The translations under genes and the position numbers were made by a program. The notes under the pieces are model-generated. The model was not told the DNA's origin. It searched no databases and saw nothing but the letters and a program-made list of their open reading frames with translations. Shown here piece after piece: positions 17,029 through 25,868 of a stretch of DNA of 64,000 nucleotides. The stretch is from Mobilisporobacter senegalensis (GTDB taxonomy: Bacteria > Bacillota > Clostridia > Lachnospirales > Lachnospiraceae), in the NCBI RefSeq assembly GCF_003752155.1, contig NZ_RJVG01000012.1:1-64000 (forward strand), written 5' to 3'. Each line of letters begins with the position of its first letter. Positions within the stretch are counted from its first letter, which is position 1.

Positions 17029-17847
17029 TTACAACTTAGTTAATTTTATAACATAATCTCCATCAGCATATCCTCCAACCTCTCTCGGCAAATATGCTGT
17101 ATATGAAGAATAATATCTATGGCATTCTACATAATTAGTATATTCTATCTGAGTTACTGTACCCCATGTATAAAGCATTCTAGGAGTAAATTGATAATAG
17201 CCTGAATACCCTTTTGGTATTGTTCCACTACTGCTAAATGTTTGAGAATTTACAGTAGTTTTTGAATACCCTAGTGTTAATGTTGCTTTTATCAACTTTT
17301 TAATTTCAGCGGTTACTCCGAAATCTCCTTTAAAAGTTTCAGATACTGATGTACTAATACTTACAGAAATGTTTGTATCAATATCTCTTGCTGTAACTGT
17401 TGGTGACACACGTGTTGCTTTATCAGTATTAAGTACAATTTTTTCTCCAGCTTTACCATATTGATAACTATATGTAAGCATCATTGGTTGTATGATTCCA
17501 TTATCATTTATTAATTTACTATTACTATTTAAAATTTCATTAGTACGTTGAGCTTGTGTTTCTTTAAAAGTCTTAGCTTCTAATACCCTAGACATATATT
17601 CTTCATAACTGATTTCTCTCTTAACCCCTTTTTCAACTCTAAAAGGTTGAGTAAAATAAAAGTCATTAACATAATCATAGTACACTTTTACATTATCCTT
17701 AGTAATTTTATTTTTTATGCTTATTTCTTTTTCAGGTGAATACGAAATATTTTTCTCGTATGCGAAAGTTGATAACGGATCTGTTAGGAGTATAAATGGA
17801 ACAAGCATTCCTAATAATAATTTTTTTGCATTAAATAACGTTTTCAT
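17029..17847 (-). CDS. Secreted beta-rich protein, possibly pore-forming
   Basis: 272 aa with a clear signal peptide (to about residue 30, ending STFAYE). The C-terminal half (about 130-270) is dominated by alternating Ser/Thr and hydrophobic residues (NISVSISTSVSETF, LGYSKTTVNSQTF), then GYYQFTPRMLYTWGTV. That pattern recalls aerolysin/ETX-MTX2-type beta-pore formers, but no diagnostic motif was identified, so a toxin role is only a suggestion. GAAAGGATTG precedes the start. A 7-bp inverted repeat (AGGCACA/TGTGCCT, 17876-17908) lies in the 5' leader. Confidence 0.55.
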   Translation of the reverse strand: MKTLFNAKKLLLGMLVPFILLTDPLSTFAYEKNISYSPEKEISIKNKITKDNVKVYYDYVNDFYFTQPFRVEKGVKREISYEEYMSRVLEAKTFKETQAQRTNEILNSNSKLINDNGIIQPMMLTYSYQYGKAGEKIVLNTDKATRVSPTVTARDIDTNISVSISTSVSETFKGDFGVTAEIKKLIKATLTLGYSKTTVNSQTFSSSGTIPKGYSGYYQFTPRMLYTWGTVTQIEYTNYVECHRYYSSYTAYLPREVGGYADGDYVIKLTKL

Positions 17848-17875
17848 ATTTCAATCAATCCTTTCGTTTTGTTCA

Positions 17876-17908
17876 AGGCACAAAGAATTATGAAAAATTG
17901 GTGTGCCT
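17876..17908. promoter_or_regulatory. Inverted repeat in the leader of the secreted protein gene
   Basis: AGGCACA - 19 nt - TGTGCCT, ending about 29 nt before the start codon at 17847. Could be an operator or an mRNA hairpin. Confidence 0.35.
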
Positions 17909-17977
17909 CTCTATTTATCGATTTAAAATCTATAATTTAGCTATAATAAAGTTCTTTTATACCATCACCTCCACTAT

Positions 17978-18172
17978 TTATTGTTTTAATCCTATAGTAT
18001 GACCGATTGCATCAAATAAACTCTTACTAGAACCAGTTGTATTTCAACTTAATTCTCTTTCCAGAACAACAATTCCTATTTAATAAAACTACAGAGCATT
18101 GGCGCTAATGTCTCTTAACCATTCATTCCCCTTAAGCATAAAAATGTAACATATTACTAACTTTTATAAGGT
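17978..18172 (-). pseudogene. Remnant of a second GH18 chitinase gene
   Basis: The minus-strand frame ending at the TAA at 17978-17980 reads NTTGSSKSLFDAIGHTIG, matching the end of the intact chitinase (DTTDLSKSLLNAIGSTVR). ELS precedes an in-frame TGA where the intact gene has a Gln codon. About 35 codons of 3' end survive. Directly next to them (about 18095-18172) is a copy of the block found upstream of the intact chitinase. The coding middle, about 1.6 kb, has therefore been lost by deletion. Confidence 0.7.
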
Positions 18173-18533
18173 TTTTATAATTTGTACCAAATCCACCAAT
18201 CCCAGGATCGCTTGCATTTGAATGAAGCAAATATAAAGAGTAAAAAAATTTATGTTTGCATATTATCTTTTTTCTGATTTTCCTTTCACCTTTTTTAGAG
18301 AATCGCAAATGGTATTACATCCCTTCATGTACTTGATGGGGCTATAAGAAAAAACTGTTTTCGAAAAAACAAGAATAAGCCAAACGGCAGTCTTAGAATA
18401 TGATATAAAGAATGGTGAGATAACAAGATAATTAAGATATAGCAGATGTGAAAAAGATAAATATAAATACACGGCAATAAACAAAAGCGCCGGCACCATC
18501 AATAATAATTAGAAAATCCACTTTAATGGATGA
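18173..18533. other. Gene-free stretch with possible degraded small ORF
   Basis: No intact gene seen. On the plus strand a coherent stretch (about 18361-18508) reads EKTVFEKTRISQTAVLEYD and, after one in-frame stop, LRYSRCEKDKYKYTAINKS, ending at TAG. It looks like a decayed small gene and is followed by a plus-strand terminator. A minus-strand hydrophobic ORF over the same DNA has no ribosome-binding site. Confidence 0.3.
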
Positions 18534-18557
18534 AGGGAGCAATGCTCCCTTTTTCTT
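18534..18557 (+). terminator. Intrinsic terminator, plus strand
   Basis: AGGGAGC-AAT-GCTCCCT followed by TTTTCTT on the plus strand. The T-run faces rightward, which fits a transcript from the decayed plus-strand ORF rather than the LysM gene on the other strand. Confidence 0.65.
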
Positions 18558-18561
18558 AATA

Positions 18562-18918
18562 TTATAATATTTCAGGTAAATAAATAACCATATCAGGGTA
18601 TATATTATTGGGATTGGTGATTTCAGGATTATATGCCATAACTTCATCAAATGTAATCTCATGTCCATATATATCCATTAAATCCCTGTTATAATGATAC
18701 ACAATATTCCCCAGAGTATCACCGGGCTCTACTATATATGTGGTCATGGGTATCATCTTAGGAATATTTATTCTCTGTCCCGGATAGAGGGCATTGGAAT
18801 TCAGAATATCACGATTGATATATAATAATTGCCGGTAAGAGGGCAGATCAAATTGTCTTGCAATGCTGCTAAGTGTATCACCGGGTTCTACCGTATACTG
18901 GTCTGTATATACATACAT
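18562..18918 (-). CDS. Protein with two LysM domains
   Basis: 118 aa made almost entirely of two LysM modules: residues about 8-52 (YTVEPGDTLSSIARQF ... YPGQRINIP) and 60-115 (YIVEPGDTLGNIVYHY ... IYPDMVIYLP). LysM binds peptidoglycan or chitin GlcNAc chains. No signal peptide is present, so it may act in the mother cell/spore coat, as many short clostridial LysM proteins do, or be exported otherwise. Confidence 0.8.
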   Translation of the reverse strand: MYVYTDQYTVEPGDTLSSIARQFDLPSYRQLLYINRDILNSNALYPGQRINIPKMIPMTTYIVEPGDTLGNIVYHYNRDLMDIYGHEITFDEVMAYNPEITNPNNIYPDMVIYLPEIL

Positions 18919-18989
18919 AAAAGCACCATCTTTATGGAAGTTATATTATAATATTATGCAGCCATGGATTTATAGTTACATTATTTTCA

Positions 18990-19592
18990 TTACATCGTGG
19001 ATTTTAAAGGCTTTGTATACTTCATATAAACACGGTAATTAATACCCACATATTTACTGAACTTTTGCTTTATTCTTTCGAATTCTCTGTAACCTAATTT
19101 CTCATAAAGTTTTACTGCCTTATAATTAGTATCCGCAGCTTCTAAAACATATTCGTCATACTCTGGCAGCTGGAACAGATAATTCATAATAGCCGTTGCT
19201 GCCCCTCTCCCTCTATATTTAGAAGCAGTTGCAACAAATTCAACAGACGCTGTCTTTTCTCCAATATACATAGCGGGTTTTTGAAATTCGCTTTTAAATG
19301 CTCTGTTTGCGATCGTACCTCTTATAAATCCTAAATGTTTGATCAATTCTTTTTTATCCTGTTTTACAGAATAATCTTTTCCATTAGTACATGCAGTCAT
19401 TCCGGCTATTTCACCATCTATTATTGCCACATAGAATAAGTCGAGTACAAACATATGCTCTAATGCTTTCGCCAATTTCTCTTTATCCTTTGAAAAATAG
19501 GATAAATGTTCATAAAAGCTATCTACAAATATTTCACTTATCTTCTGTCCTGCCGTTTTTCCCAGTTCCTTGGCTGATCTTACTTCGATCAT
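18990..19592 (-). CDS. GNAT-family N-acetyltransferase
   Basis: 200 aa with the GNAT core: FVATASKYRGRGAATAIMNYL carries the acetyl-CoA pyrophosphate loop (R-G-R-G-A), followed by LEAADTNYKAVKLYEKLGYREF. The substrate is unknown. The start ATG at 19592 follows AAGGAGG and is 4 nt after the stop of the TetR gene, so the two are one operon. Confidence 0.8.
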   Translation of the reverse strand: MIEVRSAKELGKTAGQKISEIFVDSFYEHLSYFSKDKEKLAKALEHMFVLDLFYVAIIDGEIAGMTACTNGKDYSVKQDKKELIKHLGFIRGTIANRAFKSEFQKPAMYIGEKTASVEFVATASKYRGRGAATAIMNYLFQLPEYDEYVLEAADTNYKAVKLYEKLGYREFERIKQKFSKYVGINYRVYMKYTKPLKSTM

Positions 19593-19596
19593 AGGT

Positions 19597-20199
19597 TTAT
19601 TCCTCCTTAATTAAAAATGCGGTTGCTATTTTGGCGGTGGGGGTAACAAAACCACTCCCTAGTGTTAATTTCATCTCTGCCAGGCCTTGTATCGCTGCAT
19701 AGTAATAAAGAGCCATCATATACGGATCTCCTTCTTTAAATTGGCCAAGTTTCTGACCTTCCTCTATAAGATGAGCTGTCTGATTCATCATTAATCCACT
19801 TTGTTTCACTAAATTAGAAACTAAAGGATTTGATTTTTCTAATACAATGCTCTGATTCATTAATATTGTATATTCTGCAAATTCATCATTTCTGGTCAAA
19901 TCATCCAGAACCTCCCCGGTAAGCCCCAATATTAAATCAATGGGAGATTCTTTGCTTTGAAAAGCCCGTGTTATTTTATTTAAACCCTCCGCCGCTTCAT
20001 TTACAAGTGCAACAAATAAATCATCTTTAGATTTATAGTGGCGATACATAAGTCCTGTACTAATACCTGCCTCCTCTGCAATATCTTGTACACTGGTAGC
20101 AGCAAATCCCTTTCGGCTGAATAATTTAATGGCTGCTGCTTGTATCTTTTCCCTTGTTGCAGTTCTCATTATTTCATATTGCTCTTTTGTCCTTGGCAA
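19597..20199 (-). CDS. TetR/AcrR-family regulator
   Basis: About 200 aa. The N-terminal HTH (AATSVQDIAEEAGISTGLMYRHYKSKDDLF) is canonical; the rest is a variable ligand domain. The best start is the TTG at 20199 (MPRTKEQY), seven nt after AAAGGAGGTG. Upstream ATGs lie before that Shine-Dalgarno. It heads an operon with the GNAT acetyltransferase and probably represses itself through the palindrome at 20223-20238. Confidence 0.85.
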   Translation of the reverse strand: MPRTKEQYEIMRTATREKIQAAAIKLFSRKGFAATSVQDIAEEAGISTGLMYRHYKSKDDLFVALVNEAAEGLNKITRAFQSKESPIDLILGLTGEVLDDLTRNDEFAEYTILMNQSIVLEKSNPLVSNLVKQSGLMMNQTAHLIEEGQKLGQFKEGDPYMMALYYYAAIQGLAEMKLTLGSGFVTPTAKIATAFLIKEE

Positions 20200-20222
20200 T
20201 ATTACACCTCCTTTTTTATTGA

Positions 20223-20238
20223 ATGAATTTATATTCAT
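20223..20238. promoter_or_regulatory. Probable TetR operator
   Basis: Perfect inverted repeat ATGAAT-TTAT-ATTCAT just upstream of the ribosome-binding site of the TetR gene. Confidence 0.5.
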
Positions 20239-20362
20239 CATAAAACAATGATATCATTCTGTCAATATTTAATTAAAATAATTCCCCATTTGAAGATACA
20301 ACAAAGATTCTGTGAAATAGTTCATGGAGTGGAATAACTTTTCTTAATTACAGATCAAAACT

Positions 20363-20413
20363 AAAGAAACTATATATTTCAGAGAAATTCCTTCTGAAAT
20401 ATATAGTTTCTTT
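20363..20413. terminator. Long bidirectional terminator hairpin
   Basis: A perfect 20-bp stem (AAAGAAACTATATATTTCAG and complement) with an 11-nt loop, 38 nt after the end of the GH3 gene. The first 15 bases of the arm recur in the hairpin at 23720-23785. Confidence 0.8.
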
Positions 20414-20450
20414 ATAAGATAAATTTTTTCTTAAATGATCTGTTTAACGT

Positions 20451-22331
20451 TTATTCATAACTTAAGCCATACCCCGGAGCATATAATAGATCTGGATCTT
20501 CTTTTCCAATATCAGTGGTATTTTTGTAATACGGCATTGGCAATTTCCCGGTAAAGGAACTTTCTCCAGTCAGAACAGAAGCCACTCCTTCTCCTTCTGA
20601 ACCAGGTAAATAGCACATTACAATACCATCCCAGTCTTCCATATATTCATTTATTATTACATTTCTTCCAGCGACTATTAATGTTAGCACCGGCTTGTTT
20701 AATGCTTTTGCATATTCTATTGCTTCTAAATTATCTGGATGGCCTTTGGCACCTGTAATGGATAAATCATCTGTATCTCCCTCAAATTCAGCATATGGTA
20801 CTTCTCCAACTGCTAATATTACGATATCCGCTTCCTTTGCCCTGTCTTTTTCAGTAATGATCTCCAGATTATATTTTTCTGCATATTTCCTAAGACCTTC
20901 TAATATGGTAGCCCCTTCTGTAACTTTTTTACCTCCATTATCCATATTCCCTTGCCAGGTTAATCCCCAGCCTCCGCATTGAAGCCCCATATCGTCAATG
21001 GCAGGTCCGGTCACAAATATTTTTTGGTTTCTTTTTAATGGCAATATCTTATTCTCATTTTTTAACAGGACAAGAGATTTTTCTACTAATTGTCTTGCCA
21101 GATTTCTATATTCCTCATTCCCCAGATCTTCTATCTGATGTGTTGATTGCTCCATATACGGATCTTCAAAGAGTCCCATATCAAATTTTACAGTTAAGAT
21201 CCGGCTTACTGCATCATCAATTCTTTCTGTTCCTATCTCTTTGTTATTTACTCCATTTATAATAGCATTTATCCCCTCTTTATAATTAAAAGGTTCCATA
21301 AACATATCGACACCGGCATTTACTGCTTTTATCATTTTTTCTTCAAAACTGCTGCCGCTTAAGCCATTGATGGCTTCCCAATCAGATACCACAAAACCTT
21401 GAAAGCCCAGTTCATTTTTTAGTACATCGGTTAATAAATATTTATTTTCATGCATTTTTAGGCCATTATAAGAACTAAAGGATGCCATAATAATTTTAAC
21501 ACCAGATTGAATCAATTGTTCATATGGTTTTAAATGAATCGTTCTTAATACTTCTTCTGTTATTACTACATCTCCACGGTCTATAAGGAAATTGCCTTCA
21601 CCAGTTCCGAATTTTGTTCCACCATCTGCAATATAGTGCTTAGCCGTTGCTGCAACTCCCTGGTCTGACTGTCCTTTTAAATATGCATCAGAAAGAGAAG
21701 TTACTATTGCCGGATCAGATGAGAAACATTCATAAGTCCTCCCCCATCTTGGATCAGTATTTACTGCTACGCAGGGAGAGAAATTCCACAAAATATTAAC
21801 CAGTTTCATCTCTTCTGCTACAGCAGCCCCCATCTGGTATGTTAATTCAGGATCATTAGCCGCTCCTAATCCAATATTATGTGGATATACAACTGCTCCG
21901 GGAATTAGTGCTAATCCGTGAACGGCATCTACACCATACAGGATAGGAATTTTATGTTTGGAACTCATGGCTGAATCCTGATAGTCAATAAACATATCAT
22001 TCCAATCTTTCATTGTATTATTGCCAGGATAAGAACCACCGCCACTTAATACAGACCCAAGGCCTAAATCCTTCAGATCATCGCCAGAAACTACATCTCT
22101 GCTGCCTTGCATCATCTGTCCCACTTTCTCTTCCAGGCTCATCTCACTAATTAAAAGTTCAACTCTTTTTTTCGTGGACAGGCTTTTATCCATATATCCT
22201 TTATCATCTGTAACCGTACTTGTCTCCTGAGTTTCTTTTCCAGCTTCTCTATTAATATTATTGTTACAGCCAATCAATGAAACTATCATTGTAATAACCA
22301 ATGAAATAATAATAATTTTCTTTTTGAACAT
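20451..22331 (-). CDS. GH3 beta-glucosidase/exo-glucanase lipoprotein
   Basis: 626 aa, lipoprotein signal with lipobox VSLIGC. The GH3 N-terminal barrel shows NTDPRWGRTYECFSSDP, the substrate motif KHYIADGG, and the nucleophile Asp in GFVVSDWEAING. The C-terminal alpha/beta domain has GPAIDDMGLQCGGW and the LPGSEGEG region. It should release glucose from the non-reducing end of beta-glucans or cello/laminari-oligosaccharides at the cell surface, which fits the GH16 and GH64 enzymes encoded 6-12 kb away. Standalone transcription unit. Linkage specificity is not readable. Confidence 0.88.
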   Translation of the reverse strand: MFKKKIIIISLVITMIVSLIGCNNNINREAGKETQETSTVTDDKGYMDKSLSTKKRVELLISEMSLEEKVGQMMQGSRDVVSGDDLKDLGLGSVLSGGGSYPGNNTMKDWNDMFIDYQDSAMSSKHKIPILYGVDAVHGLALIPGAVVYPHNIGLGAANDPELTYQMGAAVAEEMKLVNILWNFSPCVAVNTDPRWGRTYECFSSDPAIVTSLSDAYLKGQSDQGVAATAKHYIADGGTKFGTGEGNFLIDRGDVVITEEVLRTIHLKPYEQLIQSGVKIIMASFSSYNGLKMHENKYLLTDVLKNELGFQGFVVSDWEAINGLSGSSFEEKMIKAVNAGVDMFMEPFNYKEGINAIINGVNNKEIGTERIDDAVSRILTVKFDMGLFEDPYMEQSTHQIEDLGNEEYRNLARQLVEKSLVLLKNENKILPLKRNQKIFVTGPAIDDMGLQCGGWGLTWQGNMDNGGKKVTEGATILEGLRKYAEKYNLEIITEKDRAKEADIVILAVGEVPYAEFEGDTDDLSITGAKGHPDNLEAIEYAKALNKPVLTLIVAGRNVIINEYMEDWDGIVMCYLPGSEGEGVASVLTGESSFTGKLPMPYYKNTTDIGKEDPDLLYAPGYGLSYE

Positions 22332-22429
22332 GAAACCACCCCTTGTTATTTATTTTATTATAATTTAGTATTACAAAAATTACTGGTGATTGCTAAGTAC
22401 TGCTTTTTTAGGATGGTGTCATATTTTTA

Positions 22430-23362
22430 TTATGAGCCTGTGACCTGTCCTCCATTTACATGAATTGTCTGACCAGTAACAAACCTTGAATCATCAGATG
22501 CCAAAAAAACAAATGCAGGAGCTATCTCAAAGGGCTGGCCTTGACGCTGCATAGGATTATCAGCCTGGGTTACTACATCTGCTGAGAAACTGGCTGGAAT
22601 CAGAGGAGTCCAGAATCGCCCCGGTGCAACTGCATTTACACGGATTCCCCTGCTCACCAGATTATTTGCCAATGCTCTTGTAAATCCCACATTGGCTGCC
22701 TTTGTTGCTGTATAATCAATTAGTTGTTCATTCCCATAGTAAGCGACAACAGATGTGGTATTAATGATTGAGCTGCCTTCCTTAAGATATGGCAGAGCTG
22801 CCCTGGTGGTATAGAAATGGGAATAGATATTCACCTTAAAAGTATCATCAAACTGTTCATCTGTAATATCTAATAAGCTAAGCTGTTGAAATTGTATTCC
22901 TACATGATTACATAAAATATCAAGCCTTCCAAATGTTTTTACCGTTTCTTCTACAATATCAATACACTGTTGTTTCTCTCTTAAATCTCCTGGCAGCAAT
23001 AAACAATTCTGACCAAGTTCTTCAATTCTTTTCGCCGTTCGAATTGCATCTTCATGTTCATCCAGATATGCAATGGCAACGTCTGCTCCTTCTTTTGCAA
23101 AAGCAATAGCTACTGCGGCACCCATACCGCTGTCTCCTCCTGTGATAAGTGCTGCTTTTCCTGCTAGTTTTCCACTCCCTGTATAGTCAGGATTTTCGAT
23201 GATTGGCATTGGAACCATCAATTTCTCCAGTCCAGGTTGTCTGCATTGCCTTTGTTCGGGCACAGTGACAGGTACGTCTTCATAACGGGTTATTGTTCCA
23301 TAATTAGGATGCATTGGATATGTTTCATATTTGCCATGCTCTGAATATTTACAATTCTTTAT
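22430..23362 (-). CDS. SDR-family NAD(P)-dependent oxidoreductase
   Basis: Classical short-chain dehydrogenase with cofactor motif TGGDSGMG, catalytic YTATK (Tyr/Lys) and N-terminal extension [18 protein letters not shown]. It resembles the YhdF/YdaD general-stress dehydrogenase group of Firmicutes. The start is unclear: a strong AGGAGGG at 23369-23375 is followed in frame only by ATT, ATT and ATA (23368-23360), not a normal start. The next in-frame ATG is at 23314 without a ribosome-binding site, and a TTG at 23386 lies before the Shine-Dalgarno. I place the start at the ATA with ideal spacing, with low certainty. The enzyme family is certain; the substrate is not known. Confidence 0.75.
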   Translation of the reverse strand: MKNCKYSEHGKYETYPMHPNYGTITRYEDVPVTVPEQRQCRQPGLEKLMVPMPIIENPDYTGSGKLAGKAALITGGDSGMGAAVAIAFAKEGADVAIAYLDEHEDAIRTAKRIEELGQNCLLLPGDLREKQQCIDIVEETVKTFGRLDILCNHVGIQFQQLSLLDITDEQFDDTFKVNIYSHFYTTRAALPYLKEGSSIINTTSVVAYYGNEQLIDYTATKAANVGFTRALANNLVSRGIRVNAVAPGRFWTPLIPASFSADVVTQADNPMQRQGQPFEIAPAFVFLASDDSRFVTGQTIHVNGGQVTGS

Positions 23363-23516
23363 AATAATCCCTCCTATAAATATCAACAGAATATATTATG
23401 TAATAAAAGGATTGAAAGTGCCTATTTAAACATATATGGACCTCCCTATATATAAGCACGAACTATAAAATTATGAATACACTAAAAAGTAAAGTACTAT
23501 TTTAAGGAGATCTATT

Positions 23517-23687
23517 ATGAAAACCAGTTCCTGTAATGAAGTGGAATTATTATTGGAAAATCAATCAAAAGAAAAGGTGAATGTATTGTACGCTTTTAAC
23601 AGGAAGCCTTTTAAAATGCCTAAAATCGGTCCAAGACCACCATACTATACAAATCCAAGATGCGAATGGAATTATCCGGTCATTTAG
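23517..23687 (+). CDS. Small 56-aa protein, unknown
   Basis: ATG at 23517 after AAGGAGATCT; the ORF ends in TAG at 23685. The N-terminal half is acidic/basic mixed; the C-terminal half is Pro/Tyr-rich (KIGPRPPYYTNPRCEWNYP). No family recognised. The strong ribosome-binding site and the terminator just downstream support a real gene. The codon use matches its neighbours. Confidence 0.6.
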   Translation: MKTSSCNEVELLLENQSKEKVNVLYAFNRKPFKMPKIGPRPPYYTNPRCEWNYPVI

Positions 23688-23719
23688 CACTATATGTCTC
23701 TATGTATTATATAAAATAT

Positions 23720-23785
23720 AAGAAACTATATATTTAAATTTATGTAACATCCCATGAAATACATAAATAGAATATATAGTTTCTT
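23720..23785. terminator. Bidirectional hairpin between convergent genes
   Basis: Outer stem AAGAAACTATATATT with its complement at 23771-23785 and inner stem ATTTATGT/ACATAAAT; T-rich on the right side. It separates the small plus-strand gene from the esterase gene. It shares its arm with the hairpin at 20363-20413. Confidence 0.7.
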
Positions 23786-23797
23786 TTCCTCAATGCC

Positions 23798-25456
23798 CTA
23801 TCGATACTGGTACATGAACCGTTCCATATAATATAAGAATACCTGATTATAATATCCTGAAAAATATGCATCACATCCATGTTCTCCAAATGGCATATAT
23901 ATGATTGCACATTTCTCATTCTCCTCTCCAAGATAACTATCCCTAAATCTTTCACTAATGGTATAATCCACAATTCCATCGTGAGTCCCCTGAAAAATTA
24001 AACATGGGGGTGATTTTTTATCAGCAAGCAGGCCTGGATTTATAAATTCATTCCTATTTCCTATACCAAGTACTACTGGTATCTCATTTGCAGGATAAAA
24101 AGGAATTAGCCCTTTTATCTTAATCCTGGAGTCTAAAATATTTGTATATTTTTCACTTGCAATTCCAAGACCTGCTGCCAAAGAAAGATTTCCCCCAGCA
24201 GAACCTCCTGATATAAATACAGAATTTATATTAGCATCATACTCTTTCCTATGCTCGGCAAGATATGTAGTAAATTTCCCGATATGACGAACCATATCAT
24301 CAATGGTATAATCTCCATAACGGACATCCTTCATTATAAAAGGGTTATATAGCGGATTAAACTTACTGAACCCATATTGAATGTCAAAAACGATATAGCC
24401 CTGATTCGCGAAATATTTATTCATCTGTGCTGAATTTAATATACCTTTGTCTCCAAATGCCCAGCCGCCCCCATGAATTCTTATAAGGACCGAGTTTTTG
24501 CCAGGAAGATTTTCCCCACCCGTCTCTGGAGAATATACATCAAAATAGAGTTTTAATCCTGCATCCTCTTCCTTTCCCTCATAAAAGAGAATGTTCTCCA
24601 TGACTTTATAACCTTTCGATTTCGTTCCATAAAAATATTCTGGTAAATAAAATCTGGACTGTCTAAATCCACTGTTTTTAAAAATCGGGTTCAGTTTATA
24701 ATACTCTCCAAAAGACACTGAATAGTTCTTATCACCATTATGTATGAGGAGCGGAATTGTTATAAACGGGATAAAGCAGCTAAATACGATTACTATCGTT
24801 GATAGTAATACAAATATATTCAGGATTTTATATTTCACTGACTTTAAAATTTTTCTAATTAAGAAACCTGTACTTAAATAGATATACGCATAAAATAAAG
24901 ATAAATGTGCTACAGATATAAGGGAAATTCCTTTGTGTGGTTTTAAAATCTTATAAGAAATCCATAATCCTGTAATCTGTATCATAGTAAGTATCAGGAG
25001 TATAACATTCTTTTTCATTTTATGCTTATCTGAGCATCCTTCTATGTTGAAACAACAATCTTCCTTATCCCTTTGTTTTACAAATATATTACTGCCTGCA
25101 ATTAACATACCCATAATAAAAAGAGAATGTATCATTATCTTTGTAACAATATTTGGGGAAGTCTGATTCATTGGATCACTAGATACTACCAAATTAATAG
25201 TAATAAGGAGAATCATTATGACAGGTTCTGCTGCTAAATAAATATAACTAAGCCAGTTATATTTAAAATCAACGTAAGCCATATAAGCATTTAACCCAAA
25301 TACCGGCAGCATAATAAAACCATAAATATTCCATAAGAAAGAATCTGTATCCAGACATTGATACAGAATGCCTGATAGGAAAGCTAGCCCATTAAAGAGT
25401 AACATGATTTTAAAAAAGTAATTTTTTAAATTTACATTCTGATTCATCCTTGTCAT
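23798..25456 (-). CDS. Membrane protein with C-terminal alpha/beta-hydrolase (esterase) domain
   Basis: 552 aa. The first 240 residues form about six or seven hydrophobic segments. The remaining 300 are an HSL/BD-FAE-type esterase: oxyanion loop RIHGGGWAFGD, nucleophile elbow SGGSAGGN, Asp in FQGTHDGIVD and His in GEHGCDAYF. It should hydrolyse small acyl esters, with the catalytic domain tethered to the membrane. The fusion resembles other Firmicutes membrane esterases of unknown substrate. Transcribed alone. Confidence 0.8.
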   Translation of the reverse strand: MTRMNQNVNLKNYFFKIMLLFNGLAFLSGILYQCLDTDSFLWNIYGFIMLPVFGLNAYMAYVDFKYNWLSYIYLAAEPVIMILLITINLVVSSDPMNQTSPNIVTKIMIHSLFIMGMLIAGSNIFVKQRDKEDCCFNIEGCSDKHKMKKNVILLILTMIQITGLWISYKILKPHKGISLISVAHLSLFYAYIYLSTGFLIRKILKSVKYKILNIFVLLSTIVIVFSCFIPFITIPLLIHNGDKNYSVSFGEYYKLNPIFKNSGFRQSRFYLPEYFYGTKSKGYKVMENILFYEGKEEDAGLKLYFDVYSPETGGENLPGKNSVLIRIHGGGWAFGDKGILNSAQMNKYFANQGYIVFDIQYGFSKFNPLYNPFIMKDVRYGDYTIDDMVRHIGKFTTYLAEHRKEYDANINSVFISGGSAGGNLSLAAGLGIASEKYTNILDSRIKIKGLIPFYPANEIPVVLGIGNRNEFINPGLLADKKSPPCLIFQGTHDGIVDYTISERFRDSYLGEENEKCAIIYMPFGEHGCDAYFSGYYNQVFLYYMERFMYQYR

Positions 25457-25665
25457 ATATTCATCCCATTCCTGATTTCATCTATTATATTTATACGTTT
25501 GGATATGAAAATATAGGATTGTTTCTTAGTGGAATGTCAAAGTTCAGGTTGATTTATAACTTTTCACTGTATTAATTTCAAATTCTAATTGAAATATTCT
25601 GCAATAAATTTTATTTTTAATGCCAATACTATTTAGGGAAATATTGATAGAAAGGAATTTTAATT

Positions 25666-25842
25666 ATGGATAATAATAAGAATAGAATGAAAGACCGAGA
25701 AAAAAGCAACCCGGAATTACGTAAGATGCACCCTAAAAATAATGCAGATCTAGGTATTATTGACGGTAAAATAATAGGTGTACACGAAGGTCACCACGAG
25801 AAAAGCAGATCCAACAAAAAAAGAGAAAAAGGTAATAATTAG
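25666..25842 (+). CDS. Small hydrophilic 58-aa protein, unknown
   Basis: ATG at 25666 after AAAGGAATTT. The product is very polar, Lys/Asn/His-rich (ELRKMHPKNNADLGIIDGKI, HEGHHEKSRSNKKREKG), lacks hydrophobic segments and is probably disordered. No family recognised; it may be a spore-related or nucleic-acid-binding small protein. An 11-bp inverted repeat lies 27 nt downstream. Confidence 0.6.
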   Translation: MDNNKNRMKDREKSNPELRKMHPKNNADLGIIDGKIIGVHEGHHEKSRSNKKREKGNN

Positions 25843-25868
25843 TTTCTAATCTTAGCAGCTAAAATGCA

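Noticed and set aside
18263-18668. Two minus-strand ORFs of about 79 codons, hydrophobic, below the LysM gene
   Set aside because: No ribosome-binding site; one overlaps the LysM gene out of frame; hydrophobicity is a by-product of A-rich plus-strand DNA.
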